Assembly (NCBI GenBank): GCA_964388785.1
Contig: CAYMBX010000019.1
Location: 1 to 18,323 of the forward strand
DNA from: VGKU01 sp964388785
GTDB lineage: Bacteria > Patescibacteriota > Patescibacteriia > UBA9934 > GWF2-40-263
Direction of reading: 5' to 3'
DNA: 18,323 nt
In this document: one piece after another, positions 1 to 6,123 of the stretch
Numbering within the stretch: position 1 is the stretch's first letter
Layout of the letters: each line of letters opens with the position of its first letter
Notes under the pieces: model-generated
Databases searched by the model: none
The model's input: the letters and a program-made list of their open reading frames with translations, nothing else
What the model was told of the DNA's origin: nothing
Program-made: the position numbers and the translations under genes

Positions 1-1
1 T

Positions 2-145
2 GCCGAAGAAAAATTTGGTCCCGGCGGCACCCGGTTTTTTATCAAGTTGTTAGGGATCTTAACGGTTTTCATTGGAATTTTTATTGCCACTAATGTGATC
101 TCAGACATTCTTGGTTCGCTCGCAGGTGTGCTCACCAACACGTAA
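2..145 (+). CDS. C-terminal end of a small single-helix membrane protein (partial)
   Basis: A reading frame is open from the window edge and ends at TAA 143-145, giving the last 47 residues. It starts with a charged, Gly-Pro-rich stretch (EEKFGPGGT) followed by one hydrophobic segment at about residues 12-34 of the fragment, rich in Ile, Phe and Leu, and a short polar tail. This suggests a small protein anchored by a C-terminal transmembrane helix. The stop lies 4 nt before the likely methyltransferase ATG, so the two are probably co-transcribed. The start and N-terminus are outside the window. I do not recognise a named family. Coding is supported by the clean hydrophobic pattern and the tight junction only. 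Confidence 0.6.
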   Translation, partial: AEEKFGPGGTRFFIKLLGILTVFIGIFIATNVISDILGSLAGVLTNT

Positions 146-149
146 TGTT

Positions 150-704
150 ATGCAGGTTATTCCTTCCGGTCGAGCGCTTTTGGACCCGGAACAGATTTTA
201 CGGGAAGCGGGTCTTGCGCTTGATATGTCTTATGCGGATTTGGGAGCGGGCACGCTCGGGCATTTTGTTTTTCCCGCTTCTCAGATTGTGGGTCCGGCCG
301 GAACCGTCTATGCCGTCGACATTCTCAAGAGCGCATTGCAATCGATTGAAAGCCGTGCACAACTGCAATCGGTTGTGAACATCCACACGATTTGGGGAGA
401 TTTGGAACGACCGGGAGGGGTGCGCATTCCGCCGGGGTCATTGGATCTCGCTTCGTTTGTCAATGTCGCTCATGTGCTCATGCACAGCGATGTGCCGTTT
501 CAAGAGGTTTTGCGTATTGTGCGACCTTCCGGTCGTCTCCTGATTGTTGATTGGAATCCGGACGCAGGATCGCTTCTTGTTTCACAAGCGCATCGCGTAT
601 CCGCAGAAGAGGTCAAACGACGTTGTGGAGAAAACAAACTGATTTTTTTGGATGAATTTGCAGCGGGTCCGCAGCATTGGGGATTGCTTTTTAAGCATCC
701 TTGA
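150..704 (+). CDS. class I SAM-dependent methyltransferase
   Basis: A 184-residue protein with the Rossmann methyltransferase pattern. Motif I is YADLGAGTLGHF (residues 28-39), the acidic end of strand 2 is VYAVD (53-57), a motif II-like IWGDLE follows (81-86), and SLDLASFVNVAHVL (97-110) continues into VLRIVRPSGRLLIVDWNP (120-137), the usual post-motif III region. The fold supports SAM binding, but the substrate cannot be read from sequence; the Ubi/COQ5-like and membrane-lipid-like groups are both possible. I chose ATG 150 because it sits 4 nt after the upstream stop. A TTG at 111 in the same frame would overlap the upstream gene and add a non-conserved-looking 13 residues. There is no clear Shine-Dalgarno sequence. 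A hairpin with a T-run follows the stop. Confidence 0.85.
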   Translation: MQVIPSGRALLDPEQILREAGLALDMSYADLGAGTLGHFVFPASQIVGPAGTVYAVDILKSALQSIESRAQLQSVVNIHTIWGDLERPGGVRIPPGSLDLASFVNVAHVLMHSDVPFQEVLRIVRPSGRLLIVDWNPDAGSLLVSQAHRVSAEEVKRRCGENKLIFLDEFAAGPQHWGLLFKHP

Positions 705-709
705 CGTTC

Positions 710-732
710 GAATCTCACTATGAGATTCTTTT
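710..732 (+). terminator. candidate intrinsic terminator after the methyltransferase
   Basis: Perfect 8-bp inverted repeat GAATCTCA (710-717) / TGAGATTC (721-728) with a 3-nt loop, followed directly by TTTT (729-732). The stem is AT-rich and the T-run short, so termination may be partial. It fills the 40-nt gap before the next gene. Confidence 0.5.
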
Positions 733-744
733 GGCCATACCTCT

Positions 745-1158
745 ATGTTCAACAATCTTTTTGACCCTTCATTCTGGTTTACCTTGCGCCCGGCAGAAGT
801 CGGTGGCATATCCGGCAGTCTCATTTTCGGATTTTTTTTACTGCTGTTTGTTTTGGGAATTGTCTCACGCATTGTGGCTGCTCAGAAGTTGGATGATCGC
901 TATGCACGCATGTTGGGTGGCCGTATCGGAACCATGCTGGTCACACTTGGAATCCTTGGCGTGCTTCTCTATTTCTTCAGCTACGAACGGATCCGGCTTT
1001 TCGGTTCGCGTTTCTGGTATCTCTTTTGGGTGATTGGGCTTATCGTTTGGGCTGGGTTTATTGTGCGATTTGCAAAAAAGACCATCCCCGAGTTGAAACA
1101 AAAAGAGGGCATCCGTGCACAAATGCGCAAGTATTTCCCTCCACGCAAAAAGCGCTGA
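745..1158 (+). CDS. small three-helix membrane protein, unknown function
   Basis: A 137-residue protein with three hydrophobic segments at about residues 23-46, 59-78 and 87-109. A basic C-terminal tail (KKTIPELKQK...RKYFPPRKKR) should stay in the cytoplasm. The loop between helices 1 and 2 is charged (AQKLDDRYARMLGGR). No catalytic motif is visible and I do not recognise the family. It ends 4 nt before yraN, so it is likely co-transcribed with yraN. The overlapping frame at 701-1033 is rejected as a shadow because only this frame gives a coherent membrane topology. Confidence 0.75.
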   Translation: MFNNLFDPSFWFTLRPAEVGGISGSLIFGFFLLLFVLGIVSRIVAAQKLDDRYARMLGGRIGTMLVTLGILGVLLYFFSYERIRLFGSRFWYLFWVIGLIVWAGFIVRFAKKTIPELKQKEGIRAQMRKYFPPRKKR

Positions 1159-1162
1159 TTTT

Positions 1163-1528
1163 ATGCCGGATGCGCGCCGGTTGTTCGGAACAGATGCGGA
1201 ACAGCAGGTTGCCGACCACCTGAGACAGCAGGGATACCGGATTTTGGCACATCAATGGAAATCACGATACGGAGAAATCGATCTCGTTTGCCAAGATGGC
1301 AGCGAGATCGTTTTTGTGGAAGTCAAAGCACGCCGTTTCGGAACATATGGTTTTCCGGAAGAAAGTGTTTTACCAAGCAAATTACGAAAGATCGTGCAAA
1401 CCGCTCAAGTCTACCTTCAATCGTTGCCGGACGAACCGCTCTGGAGAATTGATGTCGTTGCCGTGGAAACGGATGCAAACAGAGTCTTGACGCATCTGAA
1501 GCGTGTTGACATCCCGGAAGGAATTTGA
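1163..1528 (+). CDS. yraN: YraN family (UPF0102) endonuclease-fold protein
   Basis: A 121-residue protein matching the UPF0102/YraN family, a small PD-(D/E)XK nuclease fold with Holliday junction resolvase-like topology. The N-terminus has the family pattern FGTDAEQQVADHLRQQGYRIL (residues 8-28). The putative metal-binding core is GEIDLVCQDG (37-46) and FVEVKAR (51-57), giving Asp40, Glu53 and Lys55 in the expected D...ExK spacing. The length is usual for the family. ATG 1163 is preferred to the longer frame start at 1115, which would overlap the upstream membrane protein. Biological function is poorly known family-wide; DNA or RNA processing is assumed from the fold. The stop is followed by a hairpin and then nusA. 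Confidence 0.92.
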   Translation: MPDARRLFGTDAEQQVADHLRQQGYRILAHQWKSRYGEIDLVCQDGSEIVFVEVKARRFGTYGFPEESVLPSKLRKIVQTAQVYLQSLPDEPLWRIDVVAVETDANRVLTHLKRVDIPEGI

Positions 1529-1547
1529 TAGTGTTTGGCTATTGTTG

Positions 1548-1573
1548 AACCTGTCGGAAGACGGGTTTCTTTA
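1548..1573 (+). terminator. candidate terminator between yraN and nusA
   Basis: Hairpin AACCTGTC (1548-1555) / GACGGGTT (1560-1567), 8 pairs including one G-T wobble, with a GGAA tetraloop of the stable GNRA class. It is followed by TTTCTTTATT. It occupies the 59-nt gap before nusA and may attenuate read-through. A TATTAA-like box (1572-1577), 10 nt before the nusA ATG, could be its promoter, but this is weak. Confidence 0.5.
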
Positions 1574-1587
1574 TTAAAACCACCTTT

Positions 1588-2817
1588 ATGTCTTCTCCCA
1601 TCGAACAAGCCATTCGGCAAATTGTCGAAGAAAAAGGCCTTCAATATGAGGCCGTGATTGATGCGATCGAATCCGCACTTGCCGCGGCATATCGCAAAGA
1701 TTTCGGAGACAAAAATCAGAATATTGAAGTGAAATTCAATCCGGAGGACGGATCCATGCAAGTGTGGGATGTTAAGACGGTTGTGGAGGATATGGATCTT
1801 GAGGAGTTGGAGCGTTTGGAACAGGAACGATTGGCCAAGGCCGAGGAGCTCGCTGCACAAATCGAGGCGGCGCGTAAGTCAGGTGAACCCATGCCGGCGA
1901 TTACGATCGAAGAAGATTTGGGACCGCGTTTTAATCCCAAAACAGACATCATGCTTTCGGAAGCGCGTGTGTTGAAACTCAGCGCACAAATCGGAGATAT
2001 TATTCGCAGTGAGCTTGCGCAACCAGAGGAATTCGGTCGCATGGCGGCGATGACGGCAAAGCAGGTGATTACGCAGAAATTGCGCGAAGCGGAACGCGAG
2101 GTGGTGTATAACGAATTTAAAGAGCATGAAGGTGAATTGTTGAATGGAACGGTGCAGCGTCGCGAAGGTCGTGTGGTGCTTGTGGATTTGGGACGAACGA
2201 CCGCGATCATGCGTCCGGAAGATCAGATTTCGTTTGAACGATACAATCCGGGTGACCGTATCAAAGTATATGTTCGACAGGTTGGGCTCACCACAAAAGG
2301 ACCCGAAATTTTAGTGACGCGTACGTCGGAAGATTTGGTTCGCAAGCTGTTTGAAATAGAAATTCCGGAGGTCGCAGAAGGGGTGGTTGAGATCAAAGCG
2401 ATCGCGCGCGAAGCCGGATCCCGTTCGAAAGTTGCTGTGTTTACCTCAGACGATTCCATCGATCCGATCGGTGCTTGCATCGGTCAGCGCGGCTCACGCA
2501 TTCAGACGATTATCGCGGAATTGGGCGGGGAAAAAGTCGACATTATCGAGTGGAGCGAAGATCCCAAAGTCTTTATGACCCACGCCTTGTCACCCGCAAA
2601 GGTGACCGAAGTGAGTCTCAACGAAGCGGATCATTCCGCCTCCGTCAAGGTGGAACCGGACCAACTTTCCCTCGCGATTGGGAAGGGAGGACAAAACGTC
2701 CGATTGGCCGCACATTTGACCGGATGGAAGATTAATATCGGAGAAGCGGAAGGAGGGAAGGCAGCAGGTGAAGAAGACGCGGAAGCGGGAGAAAATGAAC
2801 AGAAGAACGAAGAGTAA
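1588..2817 (+). CDS. nusA: transcription termination/antitermination factor NusA
   Basis: A 409-residue NusA that binds RNA polymerase and nascent RNA and modulates pausing, termination and antitermination. The N-terminal RNAP-binding domain (about 1-180) contains the conserved QVITQKLREAERE and the domain-ending EFKEHEGEL. S1 follows (about 182-247, ILVTRT at its end), then KH1 (GACIGQRGSRIQ, 296-306) and KH2 (AIGKGGQNVRLAAHLTGW, 363-380). The end is a short acidic tail rich in Glu and Lys. It lacks the C-terminal acidic repeats of the E. coli protein. Residues about 68-119 form a Glu-rich, probably helical insertion in the N-terminal domain, between strand VWDVKTVVE and IMLSEARVL. There is no Shine-Dalgarno upstream. 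yidC starts 3 nt after the stop, so the two are surely co-transcribed. Confidence 0.97.
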   Translation: MSSPIEQAIRQIVEEKGLQYEAVIDAIESALAAAYRKDFGDKNQNIEVKFNPEDGSMQVWDVKTVVEDMDLEELERLEQERLAKAEELAAQIEAARKSGEPMPAITIEEDLGPRFNPKTDIMLSEARVLKLSAQIGDIIRSELAQPEEFGRMAAMTAKQVITQKLREAEREVVYNEFKEHEGELLNGTVQRREGRVVLVDLGRTTAIMRPEDQISFERYNPGDRIKVYVRQVGLTTKGPEILVTRTSEDLVRKLFEIEIPEVAEGVVEIKAIAREAGSRSKVAVFTSDDSIDPIGACIGQRGSRIQTIIAELGGEKVDIIEWSEDPKVFMTHALSPAKVTEVSLNEADHSASVKVEPDQLSLAIGKGGQNVRLAAHLTGWKINIGEAEGGKAAGEEDAEAGENEQKNEE

Positions 2818-2820
2818 TCT

Positions 2821-3549
2821 ATGGGAGGAATATTTCATACCCTGCTCGTTCAACCGATTTTTAACCTGCTTGTTTTTCTCTATGAGGTGATTCCGGGTGG
2901 CGACATGGGGTTTGCGATTATTGTCTTGACGATTTTGATCAAGCTCGCGCTGTGGCCGTTCATGAATTCGTCGCTTAAGTCGCAGAAGGCACTCCAATCT
3001 TTGCAGCCGAAAGTGGAAGAAATTAAAGCGAAGTACAAAGATGACAAAGAAGGACTTGCGAAAGCCATGATGGAACTGTACCAAAACGAGAAAGTGAACC
3101 CGCTCTCGTCCTGTCTCCCGCTTTTGATCCAGTTTCCGATTTTGATCGCGCTTTACCGCGTGTTACTCCAGGGATTTGATCCGCAGGCACTCAATCAGCT
3201 TTACAGCTTCGTGCCCAATCCCGGCGAGATTAATAAGCTATTCCTCGGTTTTCTCGACCTGTCAGTTGCGAGCATCTGGCTTGCGGTGATTGCAGGCGTC
3301 TTTCAATTTTTTCAAACACGCATGCTCACGGGAAAACGTCCGCCAAAAGCGGTGCAGGGTAGCCCGGGCGCGCAAGACGAATCCATGCTTGCCGCGATGA
3401 ACAAGTCGATGACCTATTTCATGCCGATCGTGACGGTGGTGATCGGAGCGAGTCTCCCGGGTGGATTGACCTTATACTGGGTGACCGTGACGATCGTCTC
3501 GATCATTCAGCAATTCGTTGTCTTTAGGGAAAAGCGCAGTGACGCGTAG
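2821..3549 (+). CDS. yidC: membrane protein insertase YidC (Oxa1 family)
   Basis: A 242-residue YidC/Oxa1 insertase that places proteins in the cytoplasmic membrane, alone or with SecYEG. It is the short form with no large periplasmic P1 domain. The first core helix is FAIIVLTILIKLALWP (31-46), where Lys41 occupies the usual position of the groove arginine. A charged cytoplasmic hairpin follows (LQPKVEEIKAKYKDDKEGLAKAMMELYQNEKVNP, about 61-94). Then come SSCLPLLIQFPILIALYRVL (96-115), a helix at about 147-166, and a final hairpin with LPGGLTLYWVTVTIVSIIQQ (212-231). No lipoprotein-type signal peptide is obvious. It follows nusA by 3 nt and is closed by a strong hairpin. rnpA, a common neighbour elsewhere, is not present. 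Confidence 0.95.
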   Translation: MGGIFHTLLVQPIFNLLVFLYEVIPGGDMGFAIIVLTILIKLALWPFMNSSLKSQKALQSLQPKVEEIKAKYKDDKEGLAKAMMELYQNEKVNPLSSCLPLLIQFPILIALYRVLLQGFDPQALNQLYSFVPNPGEINKLFLGFLDLSVASIWLAVIAGVFQFFQTRMLTGKRPPKAVQGSPGAQDESMLAAMNKSMTYFMPIVTVVIGASLPGGLTLYWVTVTIVSIIQQFVVFREKRSDA

Positions 3550-3553
3550 AGAG

Positions 3554-3599
3554 AGGCGGGGTCCTTGACTGCCGGCAGGCAGGCCTTGACCCCGCCTTT
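3554..3599 (+). terminator. terminator hairpin after yidC with an inner GC palindrome
   Basis: Perfect 10-bp arms AGGCGGGGTC (3554-3563) and GACCCCGCCT (3588-3597) enclose a 24-nt loop, followed by a short TTT that runs into the next promoter. The loop contains the palindrome CTGCCGGCAG (3569-3578), and CCTTGAC is directly repeated at 3563-3569 and 3584-3590. The arms alone are a convincing terminator. The inner palindrome could form its own stem or be a separately dispersed repeat. Confidence 0.75.
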
Positions 3600-3600
3600 A

Positions 3601-3609
3601 TGTTAAGAT
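3601..3609 (+). promoter_or_regulatory. extended -10 promoter (TG-T-TAAGAT)
   Basis: TG at 3601-3602, one base, then TAAGAT (3604-3609). The ATG at 3618 lies 8 nt downstream of the hexamer, so transcription should start at or 1-2 nt before the ATG. No consensus -35 is seen at normal spacing, as is common for extended -10 promoters. It abuts the yidC terminator. Confidence 0.6.
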
Positions 3610-3617
3610 GAACGCGT

Positions 3618-4547
3618 ATGTCCTCCCCGACGGATTTGGAACTCGCTATTTTTCGAACGATCTGCTGGTTTTCGGTGTTTGATATTCCTCTGTCACGTTT
3701 TGAGCTTTGGAAATGGTTGTTGCAGCCCAAACGTGCCTACGGGCTTGCAGAGGTGGATCAAGCACTGGAAACAAGTTCCTGGCTTTCTTCGCGCATTAAA
3801 TCTCATCAGGGGATGTACGGACTGAAACGCGCTTCACTTGAGGATCAAACAACACGCAGACATCATCGTTTTTTGGATGCGTCGCGCAAGTACAAAAAAT
3901 TGCGTCGTGCGTGTGTATTTTTTCAGATGCTTCCCGCGGTGGAAGCGGTTGCAGCTGTGAATACGCTTGCGTGGTGGCACACCACAGACAAAAGCGACAT
4001 CGATCTGTACATTGTGACAAAACCTCGTCACGTGTGGTCGACACGGTTTTTCTCGGTTCTTCCTTATGTCGTGGCGGGACAGCGACCGGATCATACGCAT
4101 GGACACAACGCACGTGACCCTTTGTGCTTCAGTTTTTTTTCCACAACGAATGCGCTTCAGTTGGAGTCGTTGCAGTGGAATCCTCACGATTACTACCTTG
4201 CCTATTGGGTGAAATCGATTGTGCCGATGTATGAGCGCACGGACGTATTTGCTCAGCTGAATTTGTTGAACAAATGGGCGGATACACTCCTGCCAAACGC
4301 GACAGGCGCCCTTTGTGTTCATCCGTTGCATCGACTTCCGCGCTTCGGATCTTTCCCGATCCAGTGGTCCGTGTTTGAACCTGCGTTTCGTTGGCTGCAG
4401 CGACGGCGTTTCCCAAAACTGTTACGTGAAATTGCGAACAAGGATTCCCGAGTTGTTATTTCCGACGACATGTTAAAGTTTCATGAAAACGACCGTCGCG
4501 CGCTTTTTTTTCAGCAATTTCAAGACACGTTTGAACGTCACGTATGA
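3618..4547 (+). CDS. nucleotidyltransferase-fold-like protein, unknown substrate
   Basis: A 309-residue protein. Residues about 5-70 look like a winged-helix segment (FRTICWFSVFDIPLSRFELWKWLL). The core is VNTLAWWHTTDKSDIDLYIVT (114-134), resembling the Pol-beta/MNT nucleotidyltransferase motif GS-x(9-11)-SDxDL. The two aspartates (Asp127, Asp129) are present, but the usual Gly-Ser is replaced by Asn-Thr (115-116). The rest is rich in aromatic and basic residues, with no transmembrane helix. Its stop overlaps the next gene by 4 nt (ATGA), which ties it to the O-antigen ligase-like protein and suggests a role in surface polysaccharide or phospholipid-linked sugar metabolism. That link is inference from context. 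The fold call rests on one motif. Predicted leaderless. Confidence 0.6.
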   Translation: MSSPTDLELAIFRTICWFSVFDIPLSRFELWKWLLQPKRAYGLAEVDQALETSSWLSSRIKSHQGMYGLKRASLEDQTTRRHHRFLDASRKYKKLRRACVFFQMLPAVEAVAAVNTLAWWHTTDKSDIDLYIVTKPRHVWSTRFFSVLPYVVAGQRPDHTHGHNARDPLCFSFFSTTNALQLESLQWNPHDYYLAYWVKSIVPMYERTDVFAQLNLLNKWADTLLPNATGALCVHPLHRLPRFGSFPIQWSVFEPAFRWLQRRRFPKLLREIANKDSRVVISDDMLKFHENDRRALFFQQFQDTFERHV

Positions 4548-5824
4548 GAGAAAAAATTACCAGTGTCCTCTTGTGGCTCGCTTTATTTTTGCTGCCTTGG
4601 CAGGCGCGCTGGATCATCGAAACAGTTTCAATCGGTGAAGGCGTTTCTGAATATGGCCAATTTTCTGTTTATGTCGTACAAGGATTGATATTATTCGCCG
4701 CTGTGTTGCGTGGTCGGCCGCGTTATCCTTCTGCATTGAGGTTCGTGATGCAGGCGGGCTATTTTTTTCTCGCCGCGGTGTTCTTTTCGCTCGGTGTCAC
4801 TTCTTTTTTTTCTATCGGACTTGCGCAAAGTCTCCATGTGGTGTTTGCGTTTGCACTTCTTTCGCTTTTGTGCGATGAACGCACAAATCTCAAACACGCG
4901 GCAATGGCCTTTGTAGGAGGCATGCTTATGCCGGCCGCATTGGGTTGGTGGCAAGTGATAACGGGTAGTTCGCCCGAGTCAGCTTGGCTCGGACTTGCGG
5001 CAAAAGATGCGCTTCAACAAGGAACGGCGGTGGTGGAAACGGCAAGTGGTCGGTTACTTCGTGCGTACGGTTCCTTTCCACATCCGAATATTTTTGGAGG
5101 GTTTCTCGCTGTTTCTCTTGTGATGCTCGGATGGCTTGTGCGTTATATTCATTCCCGCCGCACGCTTGTTTTCTCTTTATTTCCCGTCATTTTTTTAAGT
5201 GCAACGCTCATCATGAGCTTTTCTCGCGGAGCGTGGTTGGGTATTTGTCTTGGATTTCTCACACTGATTGGACTGATGGTGTTCCGTCGACGTGTCCCAC
5301 CCTCGCGTGCCGTCATTCCGATTATGCTGGGTCTCATCAGTGTCCTTGCAACGCTTACGGTTTTTCATCAACACGTTTTTTCGCGCATCGGACTTGAAGG
5401 TCGGGTAGAACAGATTTCTGTTCGAGAACGTTCCTCTCAGTACAGCCGCTTTGATGACTTATTTTACACAGCTCCCATCCTTGGAGTCGGGCCGGGAGCC
5501 TATCCGTTTGTACTTGCGCAAATGGATTCGGGTGGGGAAGCGTGGGCGTATCAACCCATTCACAACGCCTTTCTTTTGATTCTAGGAGAACTCGGGATTA
5601 TTGGCTTGGGCGCATTGATCTATCTGTTGCTGCGCGTGGATCAAGTCAGTTCGCGTTCGGCAAAGACAGCGGGTGGAATGTTTGGATTGAGTCTGGGGAT
5701 TGTCTTGATTGTGATCGGTTTGTTCGACCACTATCTTTGGTCTCTGTGGCCGGGTCTGGCACTTGGCGCGCTTGGCATAGGTTTTATTGTGCGTTGGGCT
5801 CAGCCAGAAACAGGGGACCGTTGA
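4544..5824 (+). CDS. O-antigen ligase/polymerase-like membrane protein (Wzy_C)
   Basis: A 426-residue polytopic membrane protein with about 10-12 hydrophobic segments. Wzy_C-type landmarks are AYGSFPHPNIFGGFLAV (174-190), MSFSRGAWLGICLGF (224-238), the short loop LGVGPGAY (313-320), and PIHNAFLLILGELGIIG (338-354), where His340 is in the position typical of the family. The large loop between SRGAWLG and PIHN is the expected periplasmic catalytic region. The family includes WaaL ligases, Wzy polymerases and O-oligosaccharyltransferases, which transfer lipid-linked glycans; which one applies here cannot be decided. The start overlaps the upstream stop (ATGA), implying translational coupling. 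A 13-bp inverted repeat overlaps its stop codon. Confidence 0.85.
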   Translation: MREKITSVLLWLALFLLPWQARWIIETVSIGEGVSEYGQFSVYVVQGLILFAAVLRGRPRYPSALRFVMQAGYFFLAAVFFSLGVTSFFSIGLAQSLHVVFAFALLSLLCDERTNLKHAAMAFVGGMLMPAALGWWQVITGSSPESAWLGLAAKDALQQGTAVVETASGRLLRAYGSFPHPNIFGGFLAVSLVMLGWLVRYIHSRRTLVFSLFPVIFLSATLIMSFSRGAWLGICLGFLTLIGLMVFRRRVPPSRAVIPIMLGLISVLATLTVFHQHVFSRIGLEGRVEQISVRERSSQYSRFDDLFYTAPILGVGPGAYPFVLAQMDSGGEAWAYQPIHNAFLLILGELGIIGLGALIYLLLRVDQVSSRSAKTAGGMFGLSLGIVLIVIGLFDHYLWSLWPGLALGALGIGFIVRWAQPETGDR

Positions 5825-5865
5825 AATACTCGCGATCTTTGCCAAATCTCATCGAGTATTTCAAC
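5820..5865 (+). terminator. 13-bp perfect hairpin overlapping the ligase stop codon
   Basis: G5820 plus TTGAAATACTCG (5821-5832) pairs perfectly with CGAGTATTTCAA (5853-5864) plus C5865, around a 20-nt loop. The TGA stop (5822-5824) lies in the left arm. There is no T-run after it, so it is a weak classical terminator. It may stabilise the mRNA 3' end instead. The loop carries one copy of the direct repeat found again at 5973-5985. Confidence 0.5.
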
Positions 5866-5881
5866 AGTCTAAACAGCTTAC

Positions 5882-5909
5882 TTGACAGAGATTTCCAATT
5901 GCATAAAAT
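5882..5909 (+). promoter_or_regulatory. sigma-70-type promoter of groES-groEL
   Basis: TTGACA (5882-5887), a 16-nt spacer, and TAAAAT (5904-5909). The expected start point (about 5916) is at the first base of the CIRCE left arm, the usual geometry for HrcA repression. It is the only promoter in the window with a perfect -35. Confidence 0.7.
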
Positions 5910-5916
5910 GATGCCG

Positions 5917-5943
5917 TTAGCACTCTTAAGTAATGACTGCTAG
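5917..5943 (+). promoter_or_regulatory. CIRCE operator (HrcA binding site), imperfect right arm
   Basis: The consensus is TTAGCACTC, a 9-nt spacer, and GAGTGCTAA. Here the left arm is a perfect TTAGCACTC (5917-5925), the spacer is exactly 9 nt (TTAAGTAAT), and the right arm is GACTGCTAG (5935-5943), matching 7 of 9. Position at the promoter start point upstream of groES supports repression by HrcA. No hrcA is in the window. Confidence 0.85.
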
Positions 5944-5972
5944 CCTATTTTATTCCATTAGATCATCATAAG

Positions 5973-6069
5973 ACTCGCGATCTTTCGTCTCGCGGGCACC
6001 TGTCGAGTCGCTCAACGTAGGATTGACCTACATCTCGCGAGCTCGACTGCCCGTCGCGCTAAGCGCGAC
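5973..6069 (+). promoter_or_regulatory. structured 5' leader of groES
   Basis: The predicted leader from the groE promoter is about 200 nt and hairpin-rich. Nested pairs are CGGGCA (5993-5998) / TGCCCG (6048-6053), GTCGAG (6002-6007) / CTCGAC (6042-6047), TCGC (6008-6011) / GCGA (6037-6040), and GTAGG (6017-6021) / CCTAC (6027-6031). A separate perfect hairpin GTCGCGC (6053-6059) TAA GCGCGAC (6063-6069) follows, and CGCGA (5976-5980) / TCGCG (5990-5994) is an alternative pairing. Together with the promoter region, this accounts for the 295-nt gap between genes. It could be an RNA thermometer, an mRNA stabiliser or a small RNA; I see no match to a known riboswitch. Confidence 0.55.
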
Positions 6070-6096
6070 ACGTTCAACGAAATTTCATGGAGTTTT

Positions 6097-6123
6097 ATGA
6101 TGATCTGTACATCCAATTTATGA
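6097..6123 (+). other. possible 8-codon leader ORF coupled to groES
   Basis: ATG 6097 is preceded by GGAG (6089-6092) at a 4-nt gap and encodes MMICTSNL, ending at TGA 6121-6123. That stop overlaps the groES ATG (6120-6122) as ATGA. groES has no ribosome binding site of its own at good distance, so termination-reinitiation is possible. It may be coincidental. Confidence 0.3.

Larger units (their letters stand above)
5828..5985 (+). repeat. 13-nt direct repeat flanking the groE promoter
   Basis: ACTCGCGATCTTT occurs exactly at 5828-5840 and 5973-5985, on either side of the groE promoter and operator. CTCGCG itself occurs four times between 5829 and 6039 (5829, 5974, 5989, 6034). The spacing suggests either a duplicated regulatory element or a by-product of hairpin-rich sequence. 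Confidence 0.55.

Noticed and set aside
5993..6069. tRNA gene in the groES leader
   Set aside because: The stems do not form a cloverleaf; there is no T-loop TTCRA or CCA-compatible acceptor of 7 bp.
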